DNA from: Pseudomonadota bacterium
Lineage (GTDB): Bacteria; Pseudomonadota; Alphaproteobacteria; Reyranellales; Reyranellaceae
Assembly: GCA_018240745.1 (NCBI GenBank)
Contig: JAFEFF010000089.1
Span: 1 to 56,717, forward strand
Direction: 5' to 3'
Length of the DNA: 56,717 nucleotides
The position numbers and the translations under genes were made by a program. Each line of letters begins with the position of its first letter. The first letter of the stretch is position 1. Below, piece after piece: positions 15,749-24,267 of the stretch. Under the pieces are notes generated by a model. It had not been told where the DNA came from. It saw only the letters and a list, made by a program, of their open reading frames with translations, and searched no databases.

Positions 15749-16585
15749 ATGAAAGTCGTTCCGCTGGACGCGCCGCTCGGCGCCCGTATCGAAGGCATCT
15801 GCTGGCAGGACGCGACCAGGCCCGAGGTCGCCGCAGCCCTCAACAAGGCTCTCGGCGAATATCTGCTGGTCGTGGTGCCGGGCCAGCCGATGACGGCGCC
15901 GCTGATGCGCGACTTCGCGTCGGCCTTCGGCAAGCCGCGCGTGCAGCTGCTGCGTTACAAACGCAACAACGAGGTGCCCGAAGTCTCGACCATGGTGAGC
16001 ACGCTGATGGCCGACGGCACGACCGACAAGACGGCGCTGCGCTCGGAGGACTGGCACACCGATGACAGCTACATGGCGGTGCCGGCCAAGGCGACGTTGC
16101 TGCACAACATGGAAACGCCGAGCCACGGCGGCCGCACCTGGTTCTGCAACATGCACACGGTCTACGAAGCGCTGCCGGAATCGACCCGCAAGCGGATCGA
16201 CGGGAAGCGCGCGATCCACGCCTACGATACTGCGCGCGCCCGCAACCGGCCGTCGCCGCGCACCGCGCAGGAGATCGCCGAGACGCCCGACGTCGAGCAT
16301 CCGCTGGTGCGCACGCATCCGGATACCGGGCGCAAGGCGCTCTATCTCAACTTCAATCGGCTCGATCGCATCCTCGGCATAGACCGCGCCGAGAGCGACG
16401 CGTTGCTCGACGAGCTCGCCGCCGAGGCACGCAAGCCCAAGCACCATTTCGGCCACCAATGGACCGTCGGTGACTGCGTCGTCTGGGACAACCGCGCCAC
16501 CATGCATCGCGTCGACGTCGACTATCCGGTCGGCGAGCGCCGCATCATGCAGCGCGTCCTGATCGAGGGCGACAAACCGTTCTGA
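15749..16585 (+). CDS. TauD/TfdA-family Fe(II)/2-oxoglutarate dioxygenase
   Basis: 278 aa cytosolic oxygenase. The iron-binding HxD is in SEDWHTDDSYMA and the distal His in VWDNRATMHRVD, with the 2-oxoglutarate-binding Arg in GERRIMQRV, the standard TauD/TfdA pattern. These enzymes hydroxylate sulfonates, phenoxyacids or other carboxylates and release a fragment such as sulfite. No sulfonate ABC transporter is nearby, so taurine is not supported over other substrates. It overlaps nothing and lies nine bases after the membrane-protein gene. A long hairpin follows the stop. Confidence 0.9.
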   Translation: MKVVPLDAPLGARIEGICWQDATRPEVAAALNKALGEYLLVVVPGQPMTAPLMRDFASAFGKPRVQLLRYKRNNEVPEVSTMVSTLMADGTTDKTALRSEDWHTDDSYMAVPAKATLLHNMETPSHGGRTWFCNMHTVYEALPESTRKRIDGKRAIHAYDTARARNRPSPRTAQEIAETPDVEHPLVRTHPDTGRKALYLNFNRLDRILGIDRAESDALLDELAAEARKPKHHFGHQWTVGDCVVWDNRATMHRVDVDYPVGERRIMQRVLIEGDKPF

Positions 16586-16586
16586 C

Positions 16587-16653
16587 TCTTCCGGACCAAC
16601 GAGCCTCCGGCTCGCTCATGAGCTTGAGCGAGCCGGAGGCTCAGTCCGGAAGA
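16587..16653. terminator. Long two-part hairpin between convergent genes
   Basis: Inner stem GAGCCTCCGGCTCGCTCA (16601-16618) pairs perfectly with 16625-16642 across a six-base loop. An outer stem TCTTCCGGAC (16587-16596) pairs with GTCCGGAAGA (16644-16653). It fills the entire gap between the TauD-type gene and the CoA-transferase stop at 16654, so it could terminate both. There is no T-tract, and the length resembles a palindromic repeat. Confidence 0.6.
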
Positions 16654-17853
16654 TCAAGACGCCGCTGTCGCGGCCTTGCCGGCGACCATCCTGTCGATGT
16701 CGGCCTGGCTGTAGCCGAGCTCCGCCAGGATCTCGCGCGTGTGCTCGCCGTAGAGCGGGGCGTGGGTCTCGCTCTCGCGCACGCCGCCGGAGAAGACGTT
16801 GGCGAGCTTGCTGCGGCGGATCTTGCCCTCGGTCGGGTGCTGCTCTTCCTTGAAGAAGCCGACGTCCTTCAGGTGCGGGTCGGTCATCAGATCGTCGATC
16901 GTGTTGTAGCGCGCCGCCGGCACATCGAGCTTGTCGAACAGCTCGACCCATTCGTCGGTCGTCTTGTGCCCGAGGCAGGTCGCCTGGACCTCGAAGTAGG
17001 CCCTGGCGTTCCTGGTGCGCGAGGCGGCGCTGTCGAAGCGCGGGTCGGTCTTGAGCTCGGGCCGGCCGATCGCGTCGAAGAAGGCGAAGGCCTGGGCGTT
17101 GGTATTCGGGCGCACCGTGACGAAGCCGTCCTTGGTCGGCACCGGCCGGTAGTTGGGGCTGAGCAGGCGACCGTCGCCGGTCGGGCCGACCGGCGGATCG
17201 AAGGTCGCGGCGCCGAGATGCTCGCTCGACACGAACGAGGCCATGTTCTCGAGCATCGGCACGTCGATCGCTTCGCCCTTGCCGGTCTTCTCGCGGCGGA
17301 ACAGGGCGAAGCCGATCGCCTGCGCCGCGATCAGACCGCTGGTGTGGTCGGTCATCACCATCGGCACGAAGCGCGGCTCGCCGGTGGCGCGGGCGATCGT
17401 GCCGGCAACGCCGGACAGGCTCTGGATCACGGGATCGTAGGCAGGACGGCCGTAGTAGCGGCCGCCGCGGCCGAACGCCAGGATCGAGCATTGGATCAGG
17501 CGCGGGTTGCGCTTGCCGAGGCTCTCGTAGTCGAGCCCGGCGCGGGCCAGCGCGTCGGGCCGCACGTTGCTCACGAACACATCGGTCTTGTCGATCAGCC
17601 GCAGCAGGGCCTCGAGGCCCTCCGGCTTCTTGATGTCGAGGCCGATCGAGCGCTTGTTGCGGTTGAAGTTGATGAATTTGCCCGACATGCCGGGATGGCG
17701 GCTGCCCTCGGCCATGGTGCGCAGCAGATCGCCGCCCGGCGCCTCGACCTTGATCACCTCGGCGCCGTAGTCGGCCAGCGTGCGGGTGCAGATCGGCCCG
17801 ACGACGATGGTCGTGAGATCGACGACCCGGACTCCGTCGAGCGGGCCACTCAC
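16654..17853 (-). CDS. CaiB/BaiF-family (class III) CoA-transferase
   Basis: 399 aa. It moves CoA between carboxylic acids by a ping-pong mechanism with an active-site Asp, here probably in IDVPMLENM. Family blocks are clear: GPLDGVRVVDLTTIVVGP, LADYGAEVIKVEAPGGD, NFNRNKRSIGLDIK and RFVPMVMTDHTSGL. I chose GTG 17853 because it overlaps the upstream TGA by GTGA and removes a ten-residue extension that would lie inside the preceding gene. It is coupled to a MaoC-like hydratase, which suggests CoA activation of an acid followed by hydration or dehydration, as in mesaconate, itaconate or related dicarboxylate catabolism. Exact substrate unknown. Confidence 0.9.
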   Translation of the reverse strand: MSGPLDGVRVVDLTTIVVGPICTRTLADYGAEVIKVEAPGGDLLRTMAEGSRHPGMSGKFINFNRNKRSIGLDIKKPEGLEALLRLIDKTDVFVSNVRPDALARAGLDYESLGKRNPRLIQCSILAFGRGGRYYGRPAYDPVIQSLSGVAGTIARATGEPRFVPMVMTDHTSGLIAAQAIGFALFRREKTGKGEAIDVPMLENMASFVSSEHLGAATFDPPVGPTGDGRLLSPNYRPVPTKDGFVTVRPNTNAQAFAFFDAIGRPELKTDPRFDSAASRTRNARAYFEVQATCLGHKTTDEWVELFDKLDVPAARYNTIDDLMTDPHLKDVGFFKEEQHPTEGKIRRSKLANVFSGGVRESETHAPLYGEHTREILAELGYSQADIDRMVAGKAATAAS

Positions 17854-18719
17854 GGCTTGAACTCCAGATCCATCTCGCCGCACAAGACGCCATTTTTATC
17901 GGCCGCCCACAGCTTGATCTTGCCGTCGGCCGCCTGGTTCTCGCCGCGCACTTCTATGAGGTCGCCGACCCACAGCGGATGGACGAGGCGGGCGGTGTAG
18001 CCGGCGAGGCTGCCCCTGGCGTGCTTCAGCGCAGCATCGACCATCAGGTGCATCGACAGGCCGCCGTTGGAGACGATTGCCGGATAGCCCTCTTCGCTGC
18101 GCGTGTAGTCACCGTCGTAGTGGATGCGGTGCGCGTTCCAGGTGATCGCGCCGTAGCGGAAGTTGAGCGTGTTGGCGAGTTGCGTGGTCTCGCTCCAGGC
18201 CTGGTCGGTACGCGCCTTGGTCGGAACCGTCGCTGTGGTCTTCTGGCCCGGCGGCACGGCGGGGCGGTAGATCGCGTCGAAGGTGTCGACGGCGATGGTC
18301 TTGCCGGCCTGCTCGATGGTGTGGCGCATGGTCAGCACGAAGATGTCGCCCGAGCGGCCGCTCTTGGGAACGATGTCGGCGACCTCGGCCTTCTTCACCG
18401 CGGGCTCGCCGGCGCGCAGCCGGCCCATGATCTGGACGCGGCGGCCGGCGCCCATGCGGCGCGGCATCGGAATCGGCGGCAGCACGATGCCCTTGTTGGG
18501 ATGGCCGTCGGGCCCAAGCTCGCCCTGCACGATGGTCTCGCCGAAGAACACCGTGAACCAGTGCGGCGGGAGCAGATCGCCCTTCCTGATGCTCTCGGGA
18601 TCGACGTTGAAGGTCGAGGCGACGCGCCGGACGGACATCATGCCGAGGTCATCCTCCACCATCCGCACCCGCCCGATCCACGGGCGCAGCTCCACCATCG
18701 CGTCGTCCATCCAGCCCAT
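17850..18719 (-). CDS. MaoC/FAS1-like hot-dog dehydratase (mesaconyl-CoA hydratase-like)
   Basis: 289 aa double hot-dog fold protein. The N-terminal half resembles the FAS1-like/MaoC N-terminal dehydratase domain (residues about 10-150, with FGETIVQGELGPDG). The C-terminal half holds the hydratase-like segment around FRYGAITWNAHRIHYDGDY, where the R-x-x-x-D-x-N-x-x-H-x-D pattern of true MaoC enzymes is altered but the N-x-H-x-I-H-x-D core is kept. It probably hydrates an enoyl-CoA. GAGGACA precedes ATG 18719. It is the first gene of a two-gene operon with the CoA-transferase. Whether the acid is mesaconate, itaconate or other cannot be decided from sequence. Confidence 0.85.
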   Translation of the reverse strand: MGWMDDAMVELRPWIGRVRMVEDDLGMMSVRRVASTFNVDPESIRKGDLLPPHWFTVFFGETIVQGELGPDGHPNKGIVLPPIPMPRRMGAGRRVQIMGRLRAGEPAVKKAEVADIVPKSGRSGDIFVLTMRHTIEQAGKTIAVDTFDAIYRPAVPPGQKTTATVPTKARTDQAWSETTQLANTLNFRYGAITWNAHRIHYDGDYTRSEEGYPAIVSNGGLSMHLMVDAALKHARGSLAGYTARLVHPLWVGDLIEVRGENQAADGKIKLWAADKNGVLCGEMDLEFKP

Positions 18720-18796
18720 TGTCCTGTCCTCGCTAGCCTCATCCCTCTCCCTCTAACGGGGGAGAAAAGGAAGGAGAAGCTCACTTTCCGATAAAA

Positions 18797-18822
18797 GAAG
18801 GGCCCGCAAAAGCGGGCCCTTC
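18797..18822 (-). terminator. Intrinsic terminator of glnA
   Basis: An 11 bp perfect stem GAAGGGCCCGC / GCGGGCCCTTC with a four-base loop. Read on the minus strand it is followed by TTTTATC, giving a textbook stem plus T-tract about 20 bases after the glnA stop. Confidence 0.88.
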
Positions 18823-18842
18823 CATGAGTCGAAAACCCGATC

Positions 18843-20249
18843 TCAGATCGAGTAGTACATCTTGTACTCGATCGGGGCCGGCTGGTGCTCCCAGGCGTAG
18901 ACCTCTTCCCACTTGAGCTCCATGTAGGCGTCGATCTGGTCGTCGGTGAACACGCCGCCCTTGGTCAGGAACGTGCGGTCGGCGTCGAGGCAGTTCAGCG
19001 CCTCGCGCAGGCTGCCGGCGACGGTCGGGACCTTGGAGAGCTCTTCCGGCGGCAGGTCGTACAGGTTCTTGTCCATCGGGTCGCCCGGATGGATCTTGTT
19101 CTGGATGCCGTCGAGACCGGCCATCAGCATCGCCGCGAAGGCGAGGTAGGGGTTGGCCGACGGATCGGGGAAGCGCACCTCGACGCGCTTGCCCTTGGGC
19201 GAGGACGCGTAGGGGATGCGGCACGAGGCCGAACGGTTGCGGCTGGAGTAGGCCAGCAGCACCGGCGCCTCGAAGCCTGGGATGACGCGCTTGTAGGAAT
19301 TGGTGCTGGCATTGCAGAAGGCGTTCAGCGCCTTGGCGTGCTTGATGATGCCGCCGATGTAGTAGAGCGCGGTCTCCGACAGGTCGGCATAGCCCGAACC
19401 CGCGAACAGCGGCTTGTTGTCCTTCCAGATCGACTGGTGGGTGTGCATGCCCGAGCCGTTGTCGCCGTACAGCGGCTTCGGCATGAAGGTCAGCGTCTTG
19501 CCGTAGCTGTGGGCGACGTTGTGCAGGGTGTACTTGTACTTCTGCACGTTGTCGGCGGTCTTCACCAGGGTGTCGAACTTGAAGCCGAGCTCGTTCTGGC
19601 TGGGCGCCACCTCATGGTGATGGATCTCCATGGTCAGGCCCATCTCGGTCGCGACCGACATCATCTCGGCGCGCAGGTCGTTCATCGAATCGACCGGCTG
19701 GACCGGGAAGTAGCCGCCCTTGATGCCGGGGCGATGGCCCATGTTCCCGCCCTCGAACTCGGCGCCGGTGTTCCACGGCGACTCGCTCGAATGGAGCTTG
19801 TAGAAGCTGCCCTGCATCTGGACGTCGAAGCGGACATCGTCGAACACGAAGAACTCGAGCTCGGGGCCGAATACGGCGGTGTCGCCGATACCCGACGACT
19901 TCATGTAGGCCTCGGCGCGCTTGGCGGTCGAGCGCGGGCAGCGGGCATAGAGCTGGCCGGTCGAGGGCTCGACCACGTCGCAGTTCACGATCAGCGTGGT
20001 CTGCGCGGTGAAGGGATCGAGCACCGCGGTCGACGGATCCGGCATCAGGATCATGTCGGACTCGTTGATCGCCTTCCAGCCGGCGATCGAGGAGCCGTCG
20101 AACATCACGCCGTCGGTGAAGGAGCCTTCGTCGGTGGCGGAGGCCATGCGGGCCGTGTGCTGCCACTTGCCGCGAGGATCGGTGAAACGGAAGTCCACGA
20201 ACTTCACGTCTTTCTCCTTGATCATCGCCAGAACTTGCTTGGCATCCAT
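18843..20249 (-). CDS. glnA: Type I glutamine synthetase
   Basis: 468 aa, the standard GSI-beta length. It makes glutamine from glutamate, ammonia and ATP as a cytosolic dodecamer. Seen here are the N-terminal [15 protein letters not shown], the catalytic [12 protein letters not shown] and MHTHQSIW blocks, and the adenylylation site Tyr397 in NLYDLPPEE at exactly the enterobacterial position. So activity is probably controlled by GlnE-type adenylylation and, through GlnD and the adjacent PII protein, by glutamine level. It lies 49 bases downstream of glnB; a six-bp stem hairpin (20278-20283 / 20289-20294) between them may set relative expression. Transcription likely starts at the sigma-54-like promoter before glnB. 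Confidence 0.97.
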   Translation of the reverse strand: MDAKQVLAMIKEKDVKFVDFRFTDPRGKWQHTARMASATDEGSFTDGVMFDGSSIAGWKAINESDMILMPDPSTAVLDPFTAQTTLIVNCDVVEPSTGQLYARCPRSTAKRAEAYMKSSGIGDTAVFGPELEFFVFDDVRFDVQMQGSFYKLHSSESPWNTGAEFEGGNMGHRPGIKGGYFPVQPVDSMNDLRAEMMSVATEMGLTMEIHHHEVAPSQNELGFKFDTLVKTADNVQKYKYTLHNVAHSYGKTLTFMPKPLYGDNGSGMHTHQSIWKDNKPLFAGSGYADLSETALYYIGGIIKHAKALNAFCNASTNSYKRVIPGFEAPVLLAYSSRNRSASCRIPYASSPKGKRVEVRFPDPSANPYLAFAAMLMAGLDGIQNKIHPGDPMDKNLYDLPPEELSKVPTVAGSLREALNCLDADRTFLTKGGVFTDDQIDAYMELKWEEVYAWEHQPAPIEYKMYYSI

Positions 20250-20298
20250 TGTTCGATCGTCCCTCTCTGGTGTTACCCGGCCCCCTGCGGGCCGTTTC

Positions 20299-20697
<399 letters not shown>

Positions 20698-20703
20698 CTA
20701 GGG

Positions 20704-20720
20704 AAGCAGGATTCATGCCA
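20704..20720 (-). promoter_or_regulatory. Sigma-54 (RpoN) promoter of glnBA
   Basis: On the minus strand TGGCATGAATCCTGCTT matches TGGCAC-N5-TTGC with correct spacing between the invariant GG (20719-20718) and GC (20707-20706). The start would be near 20694, about 57 bases before glnB. A dyad GTGCCG-N7-CGGCAC at 20760-20778, about 40 bases upstream, is a candidate activator site, though it is not a perfect NtrC consensus. Confidence 0.65.
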
Positions 20721-20837
20721 ACAATTTCCACAGTCCCAAGGACGGAAATCTCGGAGTTTGTGCCGATCCAGGCGGCACTCTGAGTAAGGACTGAGCGATT
20801 TTCTGCCCAAAGAAAAACCACGAACGAGTATCTCTCG

Positions 20838-22004
20838 ATGAAACCCGCCAATTCGCTGATGTCCGGCCTCGGGACCACGGTGTTCGAGGTGATGTCGGCG
20901 CTCGCCCGCCAGCATCAGTCGGTCAACCTCGGGCAGGGCTTCCCGGACGACAAGGGACCGGAGGCGGTACGCAAGGCGGCGGCCGACTATCTGATGAACG
21001 GCCACAACCAGTATCCGCCGATGATGGGCCTGCCCGAGCTGCGCCAGGCGGTGGCCGAGCATGGCAAGCGCTTCCAGGGCCTCGACATAGACTGGCAGAG
21101 CGAGGTTCTGGTGACCTCGGGCGCGACCGAGGCGCTGGCCGACTGCCTGTTCGGCCTGATCGAGCCGGGCGACGAGGTGGTGCTGATCGAGCCGCTCTAC
21201 GACTCCTATCTGCCGATCGTGCGGCGGGCAGGGGGCATTCCCAAGCTGGTCCGGCTCGAGCCGCCGACCTGGAGCCTGCCGCGCAATGCGCTGGCGTCGG
21301 CCTTCAGCGACCGCACCAAACTCATCCTGTTCAATACGCCGATGAATCCCTGCTCCAAGGTGTTCGACCGCGAGGAGCTCGAGTTCATCGCCGGGCTGTG
21401 CCTGAAGCACAACACCTACGCGGTATGCGACGAGGTCTACGAGCACATCATCTTCGACGACCGGAAGCACCGCTCGATCATGACCCTGCCGGGCATGCGC
21501 GAGCGCACCGCGCGGATCGGCTCGGCCGGCAAGAGCTTCAGCGTAACCGGCTGGAAGGTCGGTTATGTGACCGCGCCGGCGGACATGATGAAGGGCATCG
21601 CCAAGACCCATCAGTTCGTCACCTTCACCACGCCGCCCAATTTGCAGTGGGGAACGGCGACCGGGCTGCGACTTGGCGACGACTATTACGCCGGCCTGGC
21701 CGGCGACATGCAGCGCAAGCGGGACCGGCTGGCCGGTGCATTGGCCGGGATCGGCTTCGAGGTGCTGCCGGCGCACGGCACGTATTTCGTGACCACCGAC
21801 TTCCGGCCGCTCGGATTCAACGGCACTGACGAAGATTTCTGCCGTCATATCACGGTCGAGGCGGGGGTCACCGCGGTGCCGGTCAGCGCCTTCTACGACA
21901 ATCCGGAGGTCGCACCCCGCCACTTCGCCCGCTTTTGCTTCTGCAAGCACGATGAAACCTTGGACGCGGCGATCGACCGATTGGGACGCCATTTCCGCCG
22001 CTGA
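20838..22004 (+). CDS. Class I/II PLP-dependent aminotransferase
   Basis: 388 aa fold-type I enzyme, dimeric and cytosolic. PLP motifs: VTSGATEAL (phosphate contacts), NTPMNPCSKV (the usual NPhNPTG with Thr changed to Cys), YAVCDEVYEHIIFDD (the Asp that pairs with the pyridine N) and GSAGKSFSVTGWKVGY with the Schiff-base Lys. The overall pattern is closest to methionine/kynurenine-type aminotransferases such as YbdL. It is divergent from glnB across 200 bases. Substrate is not determinable; an aminotransferase next to nitrogen-assimilation genes may simply be a neighbour. Confidence 0.9.
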   Translation: MKPANSLMSGLGTTVFEVMSALARQHQSVNLGQGFPDDKGPEAVRKAAADYLMNGHNQYPPMMGLPELRQAVAEHGKRFQGLDIDWQSEVLVTSGATEALADCLFGLIEPGDEVVLIEPLYDSYLPIVRRAGGIPKLVRLEPPTWSLPRNALASAFSDRTKLILFNTPMNPCSKVFDREELEFIAGLCLKHNTYAVCDEVYEHIIFDDRKHRSIMTLPGMRERTARIGSAGKSFSVTGWKVGYVTAPADMMKGIAKTHQFVTFTTPPNLQWGTATGLRLGDDYYAGLAGDMQRKRDRLAGALAGIGFEVLPAHGTYFVTTDFRPLGFNGTDEDFCRHITVEAGVTAVPVSAFYDNPEVAPRHFARFCFCKHDETLDAAIDRLGRHFRR

Positions 22005-22189
22005 CGTCGGGCGATCAGTGAAATTTTCATGCTTTCGGCGAAATATTTGGCGAAAACAGGCGACGCCCGTGCGGGATTGCGGCATATTACTGCATTGCGA
22101 TTGCCATTATCTTTGAGCATCTATCAGCAGCGTAACCGCAACCTTATCCATCCCGACGGCCTTCTGTCGTCGGACCAGCGTGTGAAGAC

Positions 22190-22837
22190 TTGCCAGACCT
22201 ACCACCCGTCAAGCCGCCTCGAATCGATGGACGCCGGCTGCGAAGCGAACGGACCAAGCAGCTGATCATCGAGGCCTTCCTGTCCCTGTTGCGGGAGAAT
22301 CCGCAGATGCCGACGGCTGTGCAGATCGCCGAGCGGGCCGGTTACTCCGTGCGCTCGATCTTCGAGCGCTTTCCCGATCTCAACGCGCTTCGCATCGCCG
22401 CGACCGATTACAGCCTCGCCCAGGCTCTGGCGCTCGCGCCGCCGCGCGGCGCCGACGGCGATCGCGAAACGCGGCTGCGCTCGCAGGTCACGACGCGCGC
22501 GCACACCTGCGAGCGTGGCATCGCGCTGTGGCGCGTGCTGCTGCAGTTCGCCGACCAGGACGAGACCGGCCAGCTCAAGCAGCGCGTTGCGCGCGGCCGC
22601 GAGACGACCGTCGTCCGCATGGAGCTGATGTACCGCGCCGAGCTGTCGACCTTGCCGGAAGACGAACGGCGGCAACTGCTGATCGCGCTCGAGGCGCTGA
22701 CCGACATGGAGAGCTGGGCGCGCATGCGGGAGCGGCACGGATTGTCCTTCGACGAGGCGTGCGAGGTCTGGATCCACGCGATCGACCGCCTGCTGCCGCC
22801 GACTCCTGTGCCGGTCGCCGCCAGCGCCGCCGCGTGA
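22190..22837 (+). CDS. TetR-type regulator, first of three tandem paralogues
   Basis: 215 aa with a TTG start at 22190, the only in-frame start that keeps the conserved PPRIDGRRLRSERT N-terminus; an ATG at 22227 is out of frame. The helix-turn-helix lies around residues 40-65 (TAVQIAERAGYSVRSIFERF). The C-terminal domain ends in EALTDMESWARMRERHG and AIDRLLPPTP, blocks repeated in the next two genes. The family is TetR-like by the HTH; the ligand domain is not one I can name. It begins a closely spaced three-gene unit; only one base separates its stop from the second copy. Confidence 0.85.
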   Translation: MPDLPPVKPPRIDGRRLRSERTKQLIIEAFLSLLRENPQMPTAVQIAERAGYSVRSIFERFPDLNALRIAATDYSLAQALALAPPRGADGDRETRLRSQVTTRAHTCERGIALWRVLLQFADQDETGQLKQRVARGRETTVVRMELMYRAELSTLPEDERRQLLIALEALTDMESWARMRERHGLSFDEACEVWIHAIDRLLPPTPVPVAASAAA

Positions 22838-22838
22838 C

Positions 22839-23492
22839 ATGAGCGACACTGTCCTGCCGCGCGACGGTGGCGCGCCGGCGTCGGGCGAGGGGCGCGAGCC
22901 GCCGCGTATCGACGGCCGGCGCCTGCGCAGCGAGCGCACACGGCGCCTGATCATCGAGGCCTATATCGCGCTGGTGCGCGAGACCGGCCACATGCCGACC
23001 GCCGCACAGATCGCCGAGCGCGCCGGCTACTCGGTGCGGTCGATCTTCGAGCGTTTCCCCGATCTCACCGCGCTCAGGGTCGCGGTCACCGACTATTCGA
23101 TCGCCGAGGCACGCGCCAGCGGCGCCCTGCGCGACCTCGACGCCGATCGCCTGACGCGCATCAAGAGCCAGGTCACCCAGCGCGGCAGGGGCTGCGAGCG
23201 CTGGCTGCCGCTGTGGCGTGTGCTGTCGTCCGATCTTTCCGAGTCGCCCGACCTGCAGCAGCGCATCGGCATGATCCGCCAGCTCATCGTCATGCGCATC
23301 GAGATGATGTTCCGGCCCGAGCTGTCATCGGTCTCCGACGCGGTGCGCAAGAAGACCATGCTGGCGCTCGAAGCGCTGCTCGACTTCGAGAGCTGGGCGC
23401 GCATGCGCGAGCTCTACGGGCTGTCGTTCGAGGAGGCATGCGCGGTCTGGGTGAAGGCGATCGACCGCTTGCTGCCACAGACGCCAGCCTGA
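22839..23492 (+). CDS. TetR-type regulator, second tandem paralogue
   Basis: 217 aa. Same architecture as the genes before and after: a short variable N-terminus (MSDTVLPRDGG, longer than in the others), then IDGRRLRSERTRRLIIEAY, the HTH core QIAERAGYSVRSIFERFPDL, a variable ligand region, and the conserved end EALLDFESWARMRELYGLSF then AIDRLLPQTP. HTH recognition-helix residues are identical to the first copy, so all three may bind the same DNA. It starts one base after the first copy and ends seven bases before the third, so all three are probably translated from one mRNA. Confidence 0.87.
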   Translation: MSDTVLPRDGGAPASGEGREPPRIDGRRLRSERTRRLIIEAYIALVRETGHMPTAAQIAERAGYSVRSIFERFPDLTALRVAVTDYSIAEARASGALRDLDADRLTRIKSQVTQRGRGCERWLPLWRVLSSDLSESPDLQQRIGMIRQLIVMRIEMMFRPELSSVSDAVRKKTMLALEALLDFESWARMRELYGLSFEEACAVWVKAIDRLLPQTPA

Positions 23493-23499
23493 GTCGGTC

Positions 23500-24108
23500 A
23501 TGTCGACCTCGGCTCCCGTCATCGACGGCCGCCGCCTGCGCAGCGAGCGCACGCGGCAGCTGATCATCGAGGCCTATCTGTCGCTGCTGCGCGACAGTCC
23601 GCAGGTCCCGACATCGGCGCGGATCGCCGAGCGCGCGGGCTACTCGGTGCGCTCGGTTTTCGAGCGCTTTCCCGACCTGATGTCGCTGCGCATCGCCGCC
23701 ACCGACTATGCCTTCGCCCGGGGCACCGCCAGTGCCCGGCTTCGCGACCTCGACGGCGACCGGGCGACGCGGATCCGGTCCCAGGTCGAGACCCGGGCCA
23801 GCACCTGCGAGACATGGCTGCCGATGTGGCGGGCGCTCAACACCAATCAGGGCGATTCGGACGAGCTCAGGGCGCGCGTCAGGCTGGCGCGCGACCTGAT
23901 CTACCGGCGCCTGGAGCTGATGTACCAGCCGGAGCTGTCGACGCTCGCCGAGCCGGTGCGCCGCTACACCTTGATCGCCCTCGAGGCGCTGACCGACTTC
24001 GAAAGCTGGGGGCGCATGCGCGAGGATTACGGCCTGACCATCGGCGAGGCCAGCGAGGTGTGGATACGGGCGATCGACCGGCTGCTGCCGCCGACCCCGG
24101 TTTCTTGA
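23500..24108 (+). CDS. TetR-type regulator, third tandem paralogue
   Basis: 202 aa, the shortest copy: its N-terminus is just MSTSAPVIDGRRLRSERT. HTH core RIAERAGYSVRSVFERFPDL differs from the other two by conservative changes only; the C-terminal end is EALTDFESWGRMREDYGLTI then AIDRLLPPTP. It follows the second copy after seven bases. No transporter or enzyme in the same orientation follows as an obvious target; the next gene is tRNA-His with its own promoter, whose first TTGACG repeat directly abuts this stop codon. Regulated genes and ligand unknown. Confidence 0.87.
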   Translation: MSTSAPVIDGRRLRSERTRQLIIEAYLSLLRDSPQVPTSARIAERAGYSVRSVFERFPDLMSLRIAATDYAFARGTASARLRDLDGDRATRIRSQVETRASTCETWLPMWRALNTNQGDSDELRARVRLARDLIYRRLELMYQPELSTLAEPVRRYTLIALEALTDFESWGRMREDYGLTIGEASEVWIRAIDRLLPPTPVS

Positions 24109-24119
24109 CGGCCGATTTC

Positions 24120-24148
24120 TTGACGCTTTGGGCGGCGGAGCGTAGGAA
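24120..24148 (+). promoter_or_regulatory. tRNA-His promoter
   Basis: TTGACG (24120-24125), 17 bases, TAGGAA (24143-24148) followed by G. The start would be near 24155, leaving a 25-base tRNA leader. The same TTGAC[S]-N17-TAGGAAG arrangement precedes tRNA-Leu at 25743. A second TTTCTTGACG copy lies 15 bases upstream (24101-24110). Confidence 0.6.
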
Positions 24149-24179
24149 GGCGCGCTTCGTCGGGAGCCTACCCACGATG

Positions 24180-24256
24180 GCGGCCGTAGCTCAGTTGGTT
24201 AGAGCGCCAGATTGTGATTCTGGATGTCGCCGGTTCAAATCCGGTCGGCCGCCCCA
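24180..24256 (+). tRNA. tRNA-His (anticodon GTG)
   Basis: Acceptor GCGGCCG (24180-24186) pairs with CGGCCGC (24246-24252), and the anticodon arm CCAGA-TTGTGAT-TCTGG gives GTG. T-loop is TTCAAAT and CCA is encoded (24254-24256). The base before the acceptor is G (24179) opposite discriminator C, as required for the special G-1 of tRNA-His. The nnr ATG is only 11 bases downstream. Confidence 0.97.
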
Positions 24257-24267
24257 ATCCCCCGCTC

